The notes under the pieces: model-generated
What the model saw: the letters and a program-made list of their open reading frames with translations, nothing else
What the model was told of the DNA's origin: nothing
The model's database searches: none
Shown here: positions 14,728 to 22,960 of the stretch, piece by piece
How positions within the stretch are numbered: the stretch's first letter is position 1
How the letters are laid out: the number at the start of each line of letters is the position of its first letter
Program-made: the position numbers and the translations under genes
Assembly (NCBI RefSeq): GCF_014266025.1
Contig: NZ_JACMYC010000019.1
Span: 1 to 64,000, forward strand
DNA from: Nocardioides deserti
GTDB lineage: Bacteria; Actinomycetota; Actinomycetes; Propionibacteriales; Nocardioidaceae
Reading direction: 5' to 3'
Length of the DNA: 64,000 nt

Positions 14728-14733
14728 TAGGGT
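14728..14733 (+). promoter_or_regulatory. -10 element of a leaderless promoter for the DUF4012 gene
   Basis: TAGGGT lies 6 nt before ATG 14740; no Shine-Dalgarno is visible. Confidence 0.55.
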
Positions 14734-14739
14734 CGCGCC

Positions 14740-16485
14740 ATGGCTCGCCCTCGCCGCCTCGGCACCCTCCTCGCGCTCCTGCTGCTGGCGGGGATCGCCC
14801 TCGCCGCATGGGTCGGATGGACCGCCTACCGGGTGAACGGCTCGCTGAACGCCGTCGTCAACGACGCCGGCGCCGTGCAGGCGGCGGTCGGGGCGGGCGA
14901 CAGCGACGCCGCGCAGGCCGCTCTGCGCGAGCTGCGCGAGAGCAGTCGAGACGCAGCCGACCGCACCTCGGGGCCGACGTGGAAGGCACTCGGGGTGCTC
15001 CCGTTCGTCGGCGACGACGCCGACGGCGTCGCCCTGGCTGCCGACGTGGTCGCGGACCTCGGCTCCAAAGGCGTCGAGCCACTGATCGCCACCGCTGACG
15101 ACCTGGACTCGATCGTCCCCCGCGGCGGCCAGGTCGACCTGGCCGCTCTCGAGCGCCTCCAGCAGCCGGTTGCGACCGCCGACACCGCCTTCACCGAGGC
15201 GGACTCCCGCCTGGCCGGCGCCGATCCGGACGGGTTCGTCGACCGCCTCGCGATCGAGTTCCGCGACCTGCGCGAGAAGGTTGCCGAGGCCCAGGAGGCC
15301 ATGAGCGCTGCGGCGACCGCCCTGGAGATCATGCCGAGCATGCTGGGTGCCGAGGGCCCGCGCGACTACCTGCTGGTGATGCAGAACAACGCGGAGGTCC
15401 GGGCGACCGGCGGACTGCCCGGCGCCATCTCCGTCGTACGTGCCGAGGAGGGTCGGATCGGGCTGACCCGGCAGGTGGCGGGCAACGCCTTCGGACAGCG
15501 GGAGAAGCCCGTGCTGCCGCTCACCGACGAGGAGCGCGACCTCTTCAGCACCAACCTGGGGCTGTACGTCCTCGACGCCAACCTGACCCCGGACTGGCCA
15601 CGCGCCTCGGAGCTGATCGGGGCACGCTGGACCGAGACCCAGCCCGAGGACCCAGCCGGCGTGCTCTCGATCGACCCGGTCGCGTTGTCCTACCTCCTCG
15701 AGGTGACCGGTCCGGTGCAGGTCGGCGGCGTCGAGCTGACCGCGGAGAACGCTGTGGACGAGCTGCTGCACGAGGTCTACGTCCGCCTCCCGGAGCCGGC
15801 TGCCCAGGACGCCTTCTTCCGAATCGCGGCCAAGACGGTCTTCGACCGCGTCTCCTCCGGCGTCGAGCAACCGCAGGAGATGCTTCGCGCACTGACCCGA
15901 GCGGCCCGCGAGGGCCGGCTGCTCGTCCACTCCTTCGGCGACGAGCAGGAGGTCCTGGCGGGGACGGCTGTGAGCGGTGAGCTGCCGACCAAGGAGACCG
16001 AGCGCCCCCAGGTCGGCGTCTACCTCGACGACACCAGCGTCGGGAAGATGTCGTACTTCCTGCGCCACGACGTCCGCGGCGCCGCCACCTCGTGCAGCAG
16101 CGGCCGACAGCGTCTCGACGGCATGCTCCGACTCGAGTCGGTGGCCGACCCCGCAGCTGTTGAATCCCTGCCCGACTACGTCACCGGTGGCGGCCGGTTC
16201 GGCGCCCCGGTCGGCTCCCAGTTCGTGGTCGCCTACCTCTACGGTCCCGTCGGCGGGTCGATCGACAAGGTCCGGTTCAACGGCAGTCCGGTCGCCGCCG
16301 ACGGCCTGGAGCACGAGGGCCGCCCGGTGGCGCGGGTGATCGCCGAGCTGGCGCCGGGCGAGGTCGCGAACGTCGAGTGGAAGATGACGACGCCCGAAGG
16401 GCAGACCGGGCGCATCGACGTGCGCACGACGCCCTCGATCGAGCCGACCCGGTCCTCAGCGACCTACGCCAGCGCCTGCGGCTAG
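14740..16485 (+). CDS. DUF4012-domain membrane-anchored protein
   Basis: A 581-residue protein with one N-terminal transmembrane helix (LGTLLALLLLAGIALAAWVG) and a large extracellular region. The DUF4012 signature YLLVMQNNAEVRATGGLPGA occurs near residue 210, and the following QREKPVLPLTDEERDLFSTN and DPVALSYLLEVTGPV are typical. Function is unproven, but these proteins are regularly encoded in actinobacterial exopolysaccharide loci, as here next to galE and an initiating sugar-phosphate transferase. LytR-CpsA-Psr-like ligation or surface assembly has been suggested for such contexts; that remains inference. Confidence 0.85.
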   Translation: MARPRRLGTLLALLLLAGIALAAWVGWTAYRVNGSLNAVVNDAGAVQAAVGAGDSDAAQAALRELRESSRDAADRTSGPTWKALGVLPFVGDDADGVALAADVVADLGSKGVEPLIATADDLDSIVPRGGQVDLAALERLQQPVATADTAFTEADSRLAGADPDGFVDRLAIEFRDLREKVAEAQEAMSAAATALEIMPSMLGAEGPRDYLLVMQNNAEVRATGGLPGAISVVRAEEGRIGLTRQVAGNAFGQREKPVLPLTDEERDLFSTNLGLYVLDANLTPDWPRASELIGARWTETQPEDPAGVLSIDPVALSYLLEVTGPVQVGGVELTAENAVDELLHEVYVRLPEPAAQDAFFRIAAKTVFDRVSSGVEQPQEMLRALTRAAREGRLLVHSFGDEQEVLAGTAVSGELPTKETERPQVGVYLDDTSVGKMSYFLRHDVRGAATSCSSGRQRLDGMLRLESVADPAAVESLPDYVTGGGRFGAPVGSQFVVAYLYGPVGGSIDKVRFNGSPVAADGLEHEGRPVARVIAELAPGEVANVEWKMTTPEGQTGRIDVRTTPSIEPTRSSATYASACG

Positions 16486-16502
16486 CCCGCCGACGGCCCG
16501 CG

Positions 16503-17507
16503 TCACTCGTAGCCGAGGATCTCCTTCCGCTTCTCGCCCCAGGCGAGCGCGGAGGCGATGGCGTCGTCGAGCGAGAGCTCGGTGGACCAGTCGAGCAGTC
16601 GCCGCGACTTGTCGACGTTCGCGAAGGCTCCGACCGCGTCGCCCGGTCGCGGCGGCGCTTCCGTCGTCGGCACGGAGGCGCCGAAGACGCGCTCGAACGA
16701 CGCGACGAGCTCGCGGACGGTGACCCCGGAGCCGGTGCCGATGTTGATGACGGTGCTCGGCGCATCGACTGCGTCGATCACCTCGTCGAACTTCTCGACC
16801 GCTCGGACGTGCGCCTGCGCCAGGTCCCACACGTGGATGTAGTCGCGGATGCCGGTCCCGTCCCGCGTCGGGTGCTCCACGCCGGTGATCGTGAACGAGT
16901 CCTTCTGCCCGCGCGCCGCCATGACCAGCTGCCCGAGCACGTGCGAAGGTTCCTTCGCGTAGATGCCGGACTCGAGATCGGGGTCGGAACCGATCGGGTT
17001 GAAGTACCGCAGGATGATCGCGCGCAGGTCGGTCGCGGCAGCCATGTCCTCAAGGACCTGCTCCATCATCCGCTTGGTCCGGGCGTACGGCGACTGCGGC
17101 GCGAGCGGGTCCTCCTCCGTCACCTCGAAGGATTCATTGGTGGCGTAGAGGCTGGCGGAGCTGGAGAACAGCACACGGTGAAGGCCGAGGGAATGGAGCT
17201 CGTCGAACAGCTCCAGGGACTTCGCGACGTTGTCGCGGTAGTACTCGTACGGCTTGTCCACCGACTCCGGCACGACGATTCGCGCGGCCATGTGGATCGT
17301 GGCGTCCAGGTCGGAGTGCTCCCGAGCGATCTGACGCAGGAGCGCCCGATCGGCGATGTCGCCCTCGTAGAACGCACGGTCACCCACGAAAGCCCGAGGA
17401 CCGGTCAGGAGCGAGTCGAGGACGACCGGGACGTGCCCGGCCTCCTCGAGCGCCTTGCAGGTCGTCGAACCGATGTAGCCGGCGCCGCCGGTGACCAGGA
17501 CCTTCAT
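16503..17507 (-). CDS. galE: UDP-glucose 4-epimerase family protein
   Basis: A 334-residue extended SDR epimerase. It has the NAD-binding MKVLVTGGAGYIGSTTCKAL, the catalytic SSSASLYATNE serine region and YARTK (Tyr-xxx-Lys), and RYFNPIGSDPDLESG with the GalE-type substrate loop; IRDYIHVWDLAQAHVRA follows. It interconverts UDP-glucose and UDP-galactose for polysaccharide precursors. It converges with the DUF4012 gene. A TAGTCT -10 hexamer lies 7 nt upstream of the ATG, indicating a leaderless transcript. Confidence 0.9.
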   Translation of the reverse strand: MKVLVTGGAGYIGSTTCKALEEAGHVPVVLDSLLTGPRAFVGDRAFYEGDIADRALLRQIAREHSDLDATIHMAARIVVPESVDKPYEYYRDNVAKSLELFDELHSLGLHRVLFSSSASLYATNESFEVTEEDPLAPQSPYARTKRMMEQVLEDMAAATDLRAIILRYFNPIGSDPDLESGIYAKEPSHVLGQLVMAARGQKDSFTITGVEHPTRDGTGIRDYIHVWDLAQAHVRAVEKFDEVIDAVDAPSTVINIGTGSGVTVRELVASFERVFGASVPTTEAPPRPGDAVGAFANVDKSRRLLDWSTELSLDDAIASALAWGEKRKEILGYE

Positions 17508-17938
17508 GGGCCGCAGACTATCGCCCGGTCCGGACCAGACCACGCCGTTCGTCGCCGGAAAGGCGAAGGTCACCGTTTCGTCGTCCGATGTTTTCGCTGG
17601 AGGCGTCGAGCGGCACAGCATCGTCGGCCCAGCAGGCATGAGAAGCGCTATGACGGTCATGAGCGGCCTCGCCGAGGAGCAGCGGGCGACACGTACGAGT
17701 CGTGGTGCGAGCTCCTGGGAGTGCATCCGAGGCACCGGGTGCCTTCGACCACTACCTCACCACGCTCGACGTCCCGACGCCCTGACCCGGCCGTCGGCTC
17801 GCGGGCGGGCCGCTCGGGAACCTGCCCTTCTGAGACGACCATTGGGAGCCCCCGCGCATCTGCCTTTACATTGGTGCCCGGGCCGGCGCGACACTGAGGA
17901 CGGCCCGCTTTCGGTGGCGACGACGCCACCCCGCTCAC
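17508..17938. other. Intergenic region (431 bp) between galE and the sugar-phosphate transferase
   Basis: Holds two outward promoters: TAGTCT (17515-17520, minus strand, galE) and TACATT (17867-17872, plus strand, transferase; the TGCCTTTACA context resembles that upstream of rmlB). I find no convincing gene in the middle; open frames there lack domain features and good starts. Confidence 0.5.
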
Positions 17939-19414
17939 ATGGGACTCGATAGGCGCCGTATGACCGTTCTGTCCGCGGGCTCGCGCCTGCACTCGGGCTC
18001 ACCGTCGCGGTCGTTGCGCTTCCTGCCCGCGTCGGCCTTCGCGCTCGACCTCATCTTCGTTGTCGGAGCGGTTCTCCTGGCAGTCGTGGGTCGCAAGACA
18101 TTCGGCGTCTTTCCCAGCCCGGCGGACGTCTCGGAGAACGTCAGCACCGCCGGCCCCCTGATCGTGTTCGGCTGGATGTTGACGCTGGTCGTCGCCGGCG
18201 CCTACAACACGAGCGTGTTCGGTGCCGGCACCGACGAGCTCAAGCGGATCTTCAACGGCTCCATGGTGGCCGCCGCCCTCGTCGGGGTGGGGTGCTTCTT
18301 CGCCGACTACCCGCTGTCCCGCGGGTTCTACTTCTTGGCCTTCGCCATCGGCATCCCGACCCTCATAGCCGGCCGGCTGGCGATCCGCTCGGCGCTGCAC
18401 CAGGCCCGCCGCCGTGGCTCGCTGCTGCACCGCGTGCTCATCGCCGGCTCGCCCGCGCACGTCGACGAGATCGCCGCCGTCCTCGGCCGCGAACGATGGT
18501 TGGGTTACCGCGTGGTCGGGGCCGTCACCCCCTCGCACTACCTCGAGGAGGAGACTCGAGCGGGCATCCCGGTGCTCGGGAACTCCGACGACATCACGTC
18601 GGTGGTGCTGGAGTCCGGCGCTGACGTCGTGTTCATCGCCGGCGGGGCCCTCGCGTCCGCCACGCAGATGCGCCGGCTGGCCTGGGACCTCGAGCACGAG
18701 CGCGTCCAGCTGGTCGTCGCGCCGAGTGTCACCGACGTCTCCAGCGAGCGGATCCGGGTGCGGCCGGTGGGTGGCTTGCCGCTCATGCACATCGACCCCC
18801 CGCGCGCGACCGACGCCTCCCGGTGGGGAAAGCGGCTCTTCGACGTCGTCGGCTCCGCTGGCCTGATCGTCGCCTTCAGTCCGCTCTTCGTCCTGGCCGC
18901 TCTGCAGATCAAGCTCCACGACCGAGGTCCGGTGCTCTTCAAGCAGACGCGGGTGGGACAGGACGGTCGGCAGTTCCCCTGCTTGAAGTTCCGCACGATG
19001 GTCGTCGACGCGGAGCAGCGGCTCAAGGACCTGCACGCGCAGCAGGGCTACGAGGCGGGCCTGTTCAAGATGAAGGACGACCCGCGGGTCACCAAGCCGG
19101 GCCGCTGGCTCCGCCGCCTGTCGCTCGACGAGCTGCCCCAGCTCTTCAATGTCCTGCGCGGAGAGATGAGCCTGGTCGGTCCGCGCCCGCCCCTGCCGCT
19201 CGAGGTCGCGCGCTACGAGCGCGACACCGCACGGCGCCTCCGCGTCCGCCCGGGGATGACCGGACTGTGGCAGGTCTCCGGTCGCTCGGACCTGTCCTGG
19301 TCCGAAGCGGTCCGCCTCGACCTCTACTACGTCGACAACTGGTCGATGATGCAGGACCTGTCGATCCTGCTGAAGACCTTCAGCGCCGTCTTCGGCTCCC
19401 GCGGGGCCTACTAG
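17939..19414 (+). CDS. Exopolysaccharide initiating polyprenyl glycosylphosphotransferase (WbaP/WcaJ type)
   Basis: Transfers a hexose-1-phosphate from a nucleotide sugar to undecaprenyl phosphate, starting repeat-unit assembly at the inner membrane. The 491-residue protein has several N-terminal membrane helices, a central Rossmann-like CoA-binding-type region (LIAGSPAHVDEIAAVLG), and the conserved C-terminal catalytic domain: KRLFDVVGSAGLIVAFSPLF, KFRTMVVDAEQRL, RRLSLDELPQLFNVLRGEMSLVGPRPP and RPGMTGLWQVSGRSDLSW. ATG 17960 is an alternative start. It is the probable first enzyme for the repeat unit whose sugars are supplied by galE, rml, gmd and ugd genes nearby. Confidence 0.93.
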   Translation: MGLDRRRMTVLSAGSRLHSGSPSRSLRFLPASAFALDLIFVVGAVLLAVVGRKTFGVFPSPADVSENVSTAGPLIVFGWMLTLVVAGAYNTSVFGAGTDELKRIFNGSMVAAALVGVGCFFADYPLSRGFYFLAFAIGIPTLIAGRLAIRSALHQARRRGSLLHRVLIAGSPAHVDEIAAVLGRERWLGYRVVGAVTPSHYLEEETRAGIPVLGNSDDITSVVLESGADVVFIAGGALASATQMRRLAWDLEHERVQLVVAPSVTDVSSERIRVRPVGGLPLMHIDPPRATDASRWGKRLFDVVGSAGLIVAFSPLFVLAALQIKLHDRGPVLFKQTRVGQDGRQFPCLKFRTMVVDAEQRLKDLHAQQGYEAGLFKMKDDPRVTKPGRWLRRLSLDELPQLFNVLRGEMSLVGPRPPLPLEVARYERDTARRLRVRPGMTGLWQVSGRSDLSWSEAVRLDLYYVDNWSMMQDLSILLKTFSAVFGSRGAY

Positions 19415-19454
19415 GGTCGACCGCCCGCGTCGCTGGCCGCGCAGCGAGCCGCCC

Positions 19455-19478
19455 GCGCTGGTTGAGCGTCGTCGAACC
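19455..19478. repeat. Truncated REP-like repeat copy
   Basis: GCGCTGGTTGAGCGTCGTCG followed by AACC retains only the outer ends of the dispersed element; the GCTAGCGC core is missing. It lies in the convergent gap between the transferase and BY-kinase genes. Confidence 0.55.
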
Positions 19479-19560
19479 GCGGTGATGTACCTGATAGCGC
19501 TCGTGTCATGGACATCTCGACGACGGCTCGCAATAGCCCGCCTGCCCAGCCAGCGAAGCG

Positions 19561-20979
19561 TCAGGCGTCGTCGCCCTTGGCTCGGCGACCCCGCTTCGGC
19601 CTGGGCGCCTGGGTCGGCAGTTCGGGCGCGTAGCCGTACCCGTACCCGTACCCGTAGCCGTAGCCGCCTCGGGTTTTCGACGGCGTCATGTTGAGCACCG
19701 TGCCGACCGGCTGTGCGTCGACAGCGGCAAGCCGCTCGACGGCCTGGCTCAGCTGGTCCCTGCTGGTCTTGCCGTGGCGCACGACGAGCAGCGCACCGTC
19801 GGCCTGCGAGGCGAGCAGTGCGGCGTCGGTGACGGGAAGCAGCGGCGGCGCGTCGATCACGACCACGTCGTAGCGGTTGCGGAGCTCGGCGAGCAGGTCG
19901 TTCATCGCTCGCGACTGCAGCAGCTCGGCCGGGTTGGGCGGGATGGCACCGCTGGGCAGCACGTCGAGCCCGGTCTCGTCGTGCCGCACGATCACATCGT
20001 CGAGCGCCACCTTGCCGACCAGCAACGTCGTCACGCCGACCGCGTGATCGATGTCGAGCAGGCCCGACGCCTTGGGCCGGCGCAGGTCGGACTCCACGAG
20101 CAGCGTCTTGGTGCCGGCCTGCGCGAGGGTCACGGCGAGGTTGACCGAGGTGGTGGTCTTGCCCTCCCCGGGAAGCGCTGAGGTGACGACGAAGATCTTG
20201 CTGGCGACGTCCACGTCGACGAACTGCAGGTTCGTGCGGAGCACGCGGAACGCCTCCACGCGCGGGGCGTGCGAGTCCAGCGTCGTGATGAGCGGGCGCG
20301 TGCGGGCAGACGCGTCGTAGGCGATCGTCCCGAGCAGCGGCGCGTCGGTCGCGGCGTCGAGGTCGTCGAGGCTGGAGATGCTGGTGTCGAGCACCTCGCG
20401 CAGCACGGCCAGGCCGACGCCGAGGAGCAGGCCCAGGACCAGGCCGAGGCCGAGGTTCCGGACCGGCTGCGGCGAGACGGGGCCGTCCGGCTCCGAGGCC
20501 GAGTCGACGATGGTGGCACTGACCGGCGCGACGGCCTCGCCATCGGGCGTCTCGACCTCGCGGACCAGGTCGGTCATCGCCTCGGCATAGGTCTGAGCCA
20601 GCCGGCGGGCTTGAGCGGGGTCGGGGTCAGTGACCGTGAGGGTCAGGTAGACCGTCTCCGGCTCCACCTCGGCTGACACCTTCTCCGGCAGTTCCTCCGC
20701 ATCGACGTCTCCGAGGTCCGCCGCAACCGTCTCGGCCAGTCGGCGCGTGGTGGCCAGCTTGGCGAAGGAGGCCATCTTCTGCTGCGACAGCAGCCCGCCC
20801 TGGTACGACTCGGAGGTGGACTCCGCCTCCGAGGTGCTCACGTAGAGGCTCGTCGAGGAGGCGTACTGCGGTGTGGCGGTGAACGTGAACAGCGCGGCAC
20901 CGCCCAGCACCAGGGCGGTCACGACGACGATGAGCGCCCACCGCCGTCGCAGGATCCGTGCATAGTCCCGCAGCTCCAC
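19561..20979 (-). CDS. Polysaccharide co-polymerase / BY-kinase (Wzc-CapAB type)
   Basis: A 472-residue fusion of a Wzz chain-length domain (ELRDYARILRRRWALIVVV, second helix NLGLGLVLGLLLGVGLAVL) and a bacterial tyrosine kinase. The kinase has Walker A SALPGEGKTTTS (Lys274), a Walker A' LLVESDLRRP in which the usual LLVDADLR is altered, and Walker B VVVIDAPPLLPVTD. The C-terminus carries six Gly-Tyr pairs, the autophosphorylated tyrosine cluster, followed by a basic tail. It controls polymer length and export through cyclic phosphorylation. GTG 20979 was chosen because a perfect AGGAGG lies 5 nt upstream; the frame extends to GTG 21009. Confidence 0.92.
   Translation of the reverse strand: MELRDYARILRRRWALIVVVTALVLGGAALFTFTATPQYASSTSLYVSTSEAESTSESYQGGLLSQQKMASFAKLATTRRLAETVAADLGDVDAEELPEKVSAEVEPETVYLTLTVTDPDPAQARRLAQTYAEAMTDLVREVETPDGEAVAPVSATIVDSASEPDGPVSPQPVRNLGLGLVLGLLLGVGLAVLREVLDTSISSLDDLDAATDAPLLGTIAYDASARTRPLITTLDSHAPRVEAFRVLRTNLQFVDVDVASKIFVVTSALPGEGKTTTSVNLAVTLAQAGTKTLLVESDLRRPKASGLLDIDHAVGVTTLLVGKVALDDVIVRHDETGLDVLPSGAIPPNPAELLQSRAMNDLLAELRNRYDVVVIDAPPLLPVTDAALLASQADGALLVVRHGKTSRDQLSQAVERLAAVDAQPVGTVLNMTPSKTRGGYGYGYGYGYGYAPELPTQAPRPKRGRRAKGDDA
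19631..19666 (-). repeat. Hexanucleotide tandem repeat encoding (Gly-Tyr)6
   Basis: Six consecutive 6-bp units, TAGCCG or TACCCG on the plus strand, encode the GY repeat of the BY-kinase tail. Unit loss or gain would change the number of phosphorylatable tyrosines without a frameshift. Confidence 0.85.
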
Positions 20980-21053
20980 GAAGTCCTCCTGGTCAGGGTG
21001 CAGCGTCACGGCATCCTAAGGGGACGCCGCCTCGAACGACTCAGTCGCGCCGG

Positions 21054-21917
21054 TCAGGGTTCGAGCAGCCCGAGCAGGTATCGGCCGTAGCCACTCTTGA
21101 CCAACAGCTCGGCCCGGGCGCGCAGGCCGTCGTCGTCCATGTAGCCCATCCGCCAGGCCACCTCCTCGGGCGCACCGATCTTCGTCCCCTGCCGGTGCTC
21201 GATCGCGCGCACGAAGTTGCTCGCGTCGTTCATGTCGTCGAACGTGCCGGTGTCGAGCCAGGCGCTTCCCCGAGGAAGGATCTCCACCTGCAGTCGACCC
21301 TGGTCCATGTAGATGCGGTTGAGGTCGGTGATCTCCAGTTCGCCGCGCGCGGATGGCTCGAGATCCGCGGCGAGCCCGACCACGTCGTTGTCGTAGAAGT
21401 AGAGGCCCGGGACCGCGTACGGGCTACGGGGGCGCTCCGGCTTCTCCTCCAAGGAGACGGCGCGCATCTGGTCGTCGAACTCGACCACGCCGTACGACGT
21501 CGGGTCCGCGACGCGGTAGCCGAAGACGGCCGCGCCGTCGAGGTCGGCGAACCGGCGCAGCCGGGTGCCGAGTCCCGCGCCGTAGAAGATGTTGTCACCG
21601 AGGACGAGGCCCACCCTGTCGTCTCCGATGTGCTCCGCGCCGATCTGGAACGCCTGTGCGAGCCCGTCCGGTGAGGGCTGCACTGCCCAGGCGATGGAGA
21701 TGCCGAACTGGCTGCCGTCGCCGAGGAGACGGCGGAACTGCTCCGCTTCATGGGGCGTCGTGATGATGAGGACGTCCCGGATGCCGGCGAGCATCAGCGT
21801 CGAGAGCGGGTAGTAGATCATCGGCTTGTCGTAGATCGGTGCGAGCTGCTTGCTGATGCCGAGAGTGATCGGGTGCAGCCGGGAGCCGGTGCCACCGGCG
21901 AGGATGATGCCGCGCAT
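21054..21917 (-). CDS. rmlA: Glucose-1-phosphate thymidylyltransferase
   Basis: First enzyme of dTDP-L-rhamnose synthesis, making dTDP-glucose from dTTP and glucose-1-phosphate. The 287-residue protein carries MRGIILAGGTGSRLHPITLGISKQLAPIYDKPMI, LVLGDNIFYGAGL and GSAWLDTGTFDDMNDASNFV, all diagnostic for RmlA. It is divergent from rmlB across 37 bp with back-to-back leaderless promoters, so the pathway is co-regulated. The length and active-site residues are complete. Confidence 0.96.
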   Translation of the reverse strand: MRGIILAGGTGSRLHPITLGISKQLAPIYDKPMIYYPLSTLMLAGIRDVLIITTPHEAEQFRRLLGDGSQFGISIAWAVQPSPDGLAQAFQIGAEHIGDDRVGLVLGDNIFYGAGLGTRLRRFADLDGAAVFGYRVADPTSYGVVEFDDQMRAVSLEEKPERPRSPYAVPGLYFYDNDVVGLAADLEPSARGELEITDLNRIYMDQGRLQVEILPRGSAWLDTGTFDDMNDASNFVRAIEHRQGTKIGAPEEVAWRMGYMDDDGLRARAELLVKSGYGRYLLGLLEP

Positions 21918-21924
21918 GGGGCCG

Positions 21925-21946
21925 ACCCTAGTGCTGCCTTTACACT
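21925..21946. promoter_or_regulatory. Divergent leaderless promoters of rmlA and rmlB
   Basis: On the minus strand TAGGGT (21930-21925) is 7 nt before the rmlA ATG. On the plus strand TACACT (21941-21946) is 8 nt before the rmlB ATG. The -10 elements are only 10 bp apart, so simultaneous transcription would be mutually exclusive. Confidence 0.55.
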
Positions 21947-21954
21947 CGCGAACC

Positions 21955-22953
21955 ATGCGACGCGTCCTGGTCACCGGCGGTGCCGGCTTCATCGGAAGCA
22001 ACTTCGTGCACCACCTCGTCGACCACACCGACGCCACGGTGACCGTCCTGGACAAGTTGACGTACGCCGCCAGCCGGGAGTCGATCGCCGGCCTGCCGGA
22101 AGATCGGGTCGCCCTGGTCGTCGGCGACATCGCCGACGCCGCCGTCGTCGACCCGCTCGTCGCGGAGAACGACCTCGTCGTGCACTTCGCCGCCGAGTCG
22201 CACAACGACAACTCGCTGTCCGACCCCGAGCCGTTCGTCCGGACGAACGTCCTGGGGACGTTCGCGCTTCTCGAGGCAGCTCGCAAGCACGGCGCCCGCT
22301 TCCACCACGTCTCGACCGACGAGGTGTACGGCGACCTGGAGCTCGATGACCCCGAGCGCTTCACCGAGACCACCCCGTACAACCCGAGCAGCCCCTACAG
22401 CTCGACGAAGGCCGGCTCCGACCTGCTCGTCCGCGCCTGGGTCCGCAGCTTCGGCGTGCAGGCGACGATCTCGAACTGCTCGAACAACTACGGTCCGTGG
22501 CAGCACGTCGAGAAGTTCATCCCCCGCCAGGTCACCAACGTCATCGACGGCGGGCGTCCCAAGCTGTACGGCGCCGGGCTGAACGTCCGCGACTGGATCC
22601 ATGCCGACGACCACTCGTCCGCAGTCTGGACGATCGCCAACGACGGGCGGATCGGCGACACCTACCTGATCGGTGCAGATGGGGAGAAGAACAACCTCGA
22701 GGTCGTGCGCATGATCCTCGCCCACTTCGGCCGCGACGAGGACGATTTCGAGCACGTGACCGACCGAGCCGGGCACGACCTGCGCTACGCGATCGACTCG
22801 ACCAAGCTGCGGACCGAGCTGGGGTGGAAGCCGCAGTACGCCGACTTCGCGGAGGGGCTCGGCCGCACCATCGAGTGGTACGTCGAGCACCAGGACTGGT
22901 GGCGGCCGCACAAGGCGGCTATCGAGGCGGCGTACGCCGCGAAGGGTCAGTGA
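21955..22953 (+). CDS. rmlB: dTDP-glucose 4,6-dehydratase
   Basis: Second step of dTDP-rhamnose synthesis. The 332-residue extended SDR has RRVLVTGGAGFIGSNFVHHL, HFAAESHNDNSLSDPEPFVRTNVLGT, the catalytic HHVSTDEVYGDLELDD (Thr-Asp-Glu) and YSSTKAGSD (Tyr-xxx-Lys), and NCSNNYGPWQHVEKFIPR. All catalytic residues of RmlB are present. The gene is followed after 7 bp by the fused rmlC-rmlD gene. Confidence 0.96.
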   Translation: MRRVLVTGGAGFIGSNFVHHLVDHTDATVTVLDKLTYAASRESIAGLPEDRVALVVGDIADAAVVDPLVAENDLVVHFAAESHNDNSLSDPEPFVRTNVLGTFALLEAARKHGARFHHVSTDEVYGDLELDDPERFTETTPYNPSSPYSSTKAGSDLLVRAWVRSFGVQATISNCSNNYGPWQHVEKFIPRQVTNVIDGGRPKLYGAGLNVRDWIHADDHSSAVWTIANDGRIGDTYLIGADGEKNNLEVVRMILAHFGRDEDDFEHVTDRAGHDLRYAIDSTKLRTELGWKPQYADFAEGLGRTIEWYVEHQDWWRPHKAAIEAAYAAKGQ

Positions 22954-22960
22954 CCTGCTG

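Noticed and set aside
17491..17952. 153-codon open frame in the galE-transferase gap
   Set aside because: Overlaps the galE start and both promoters; no domain or credible start.
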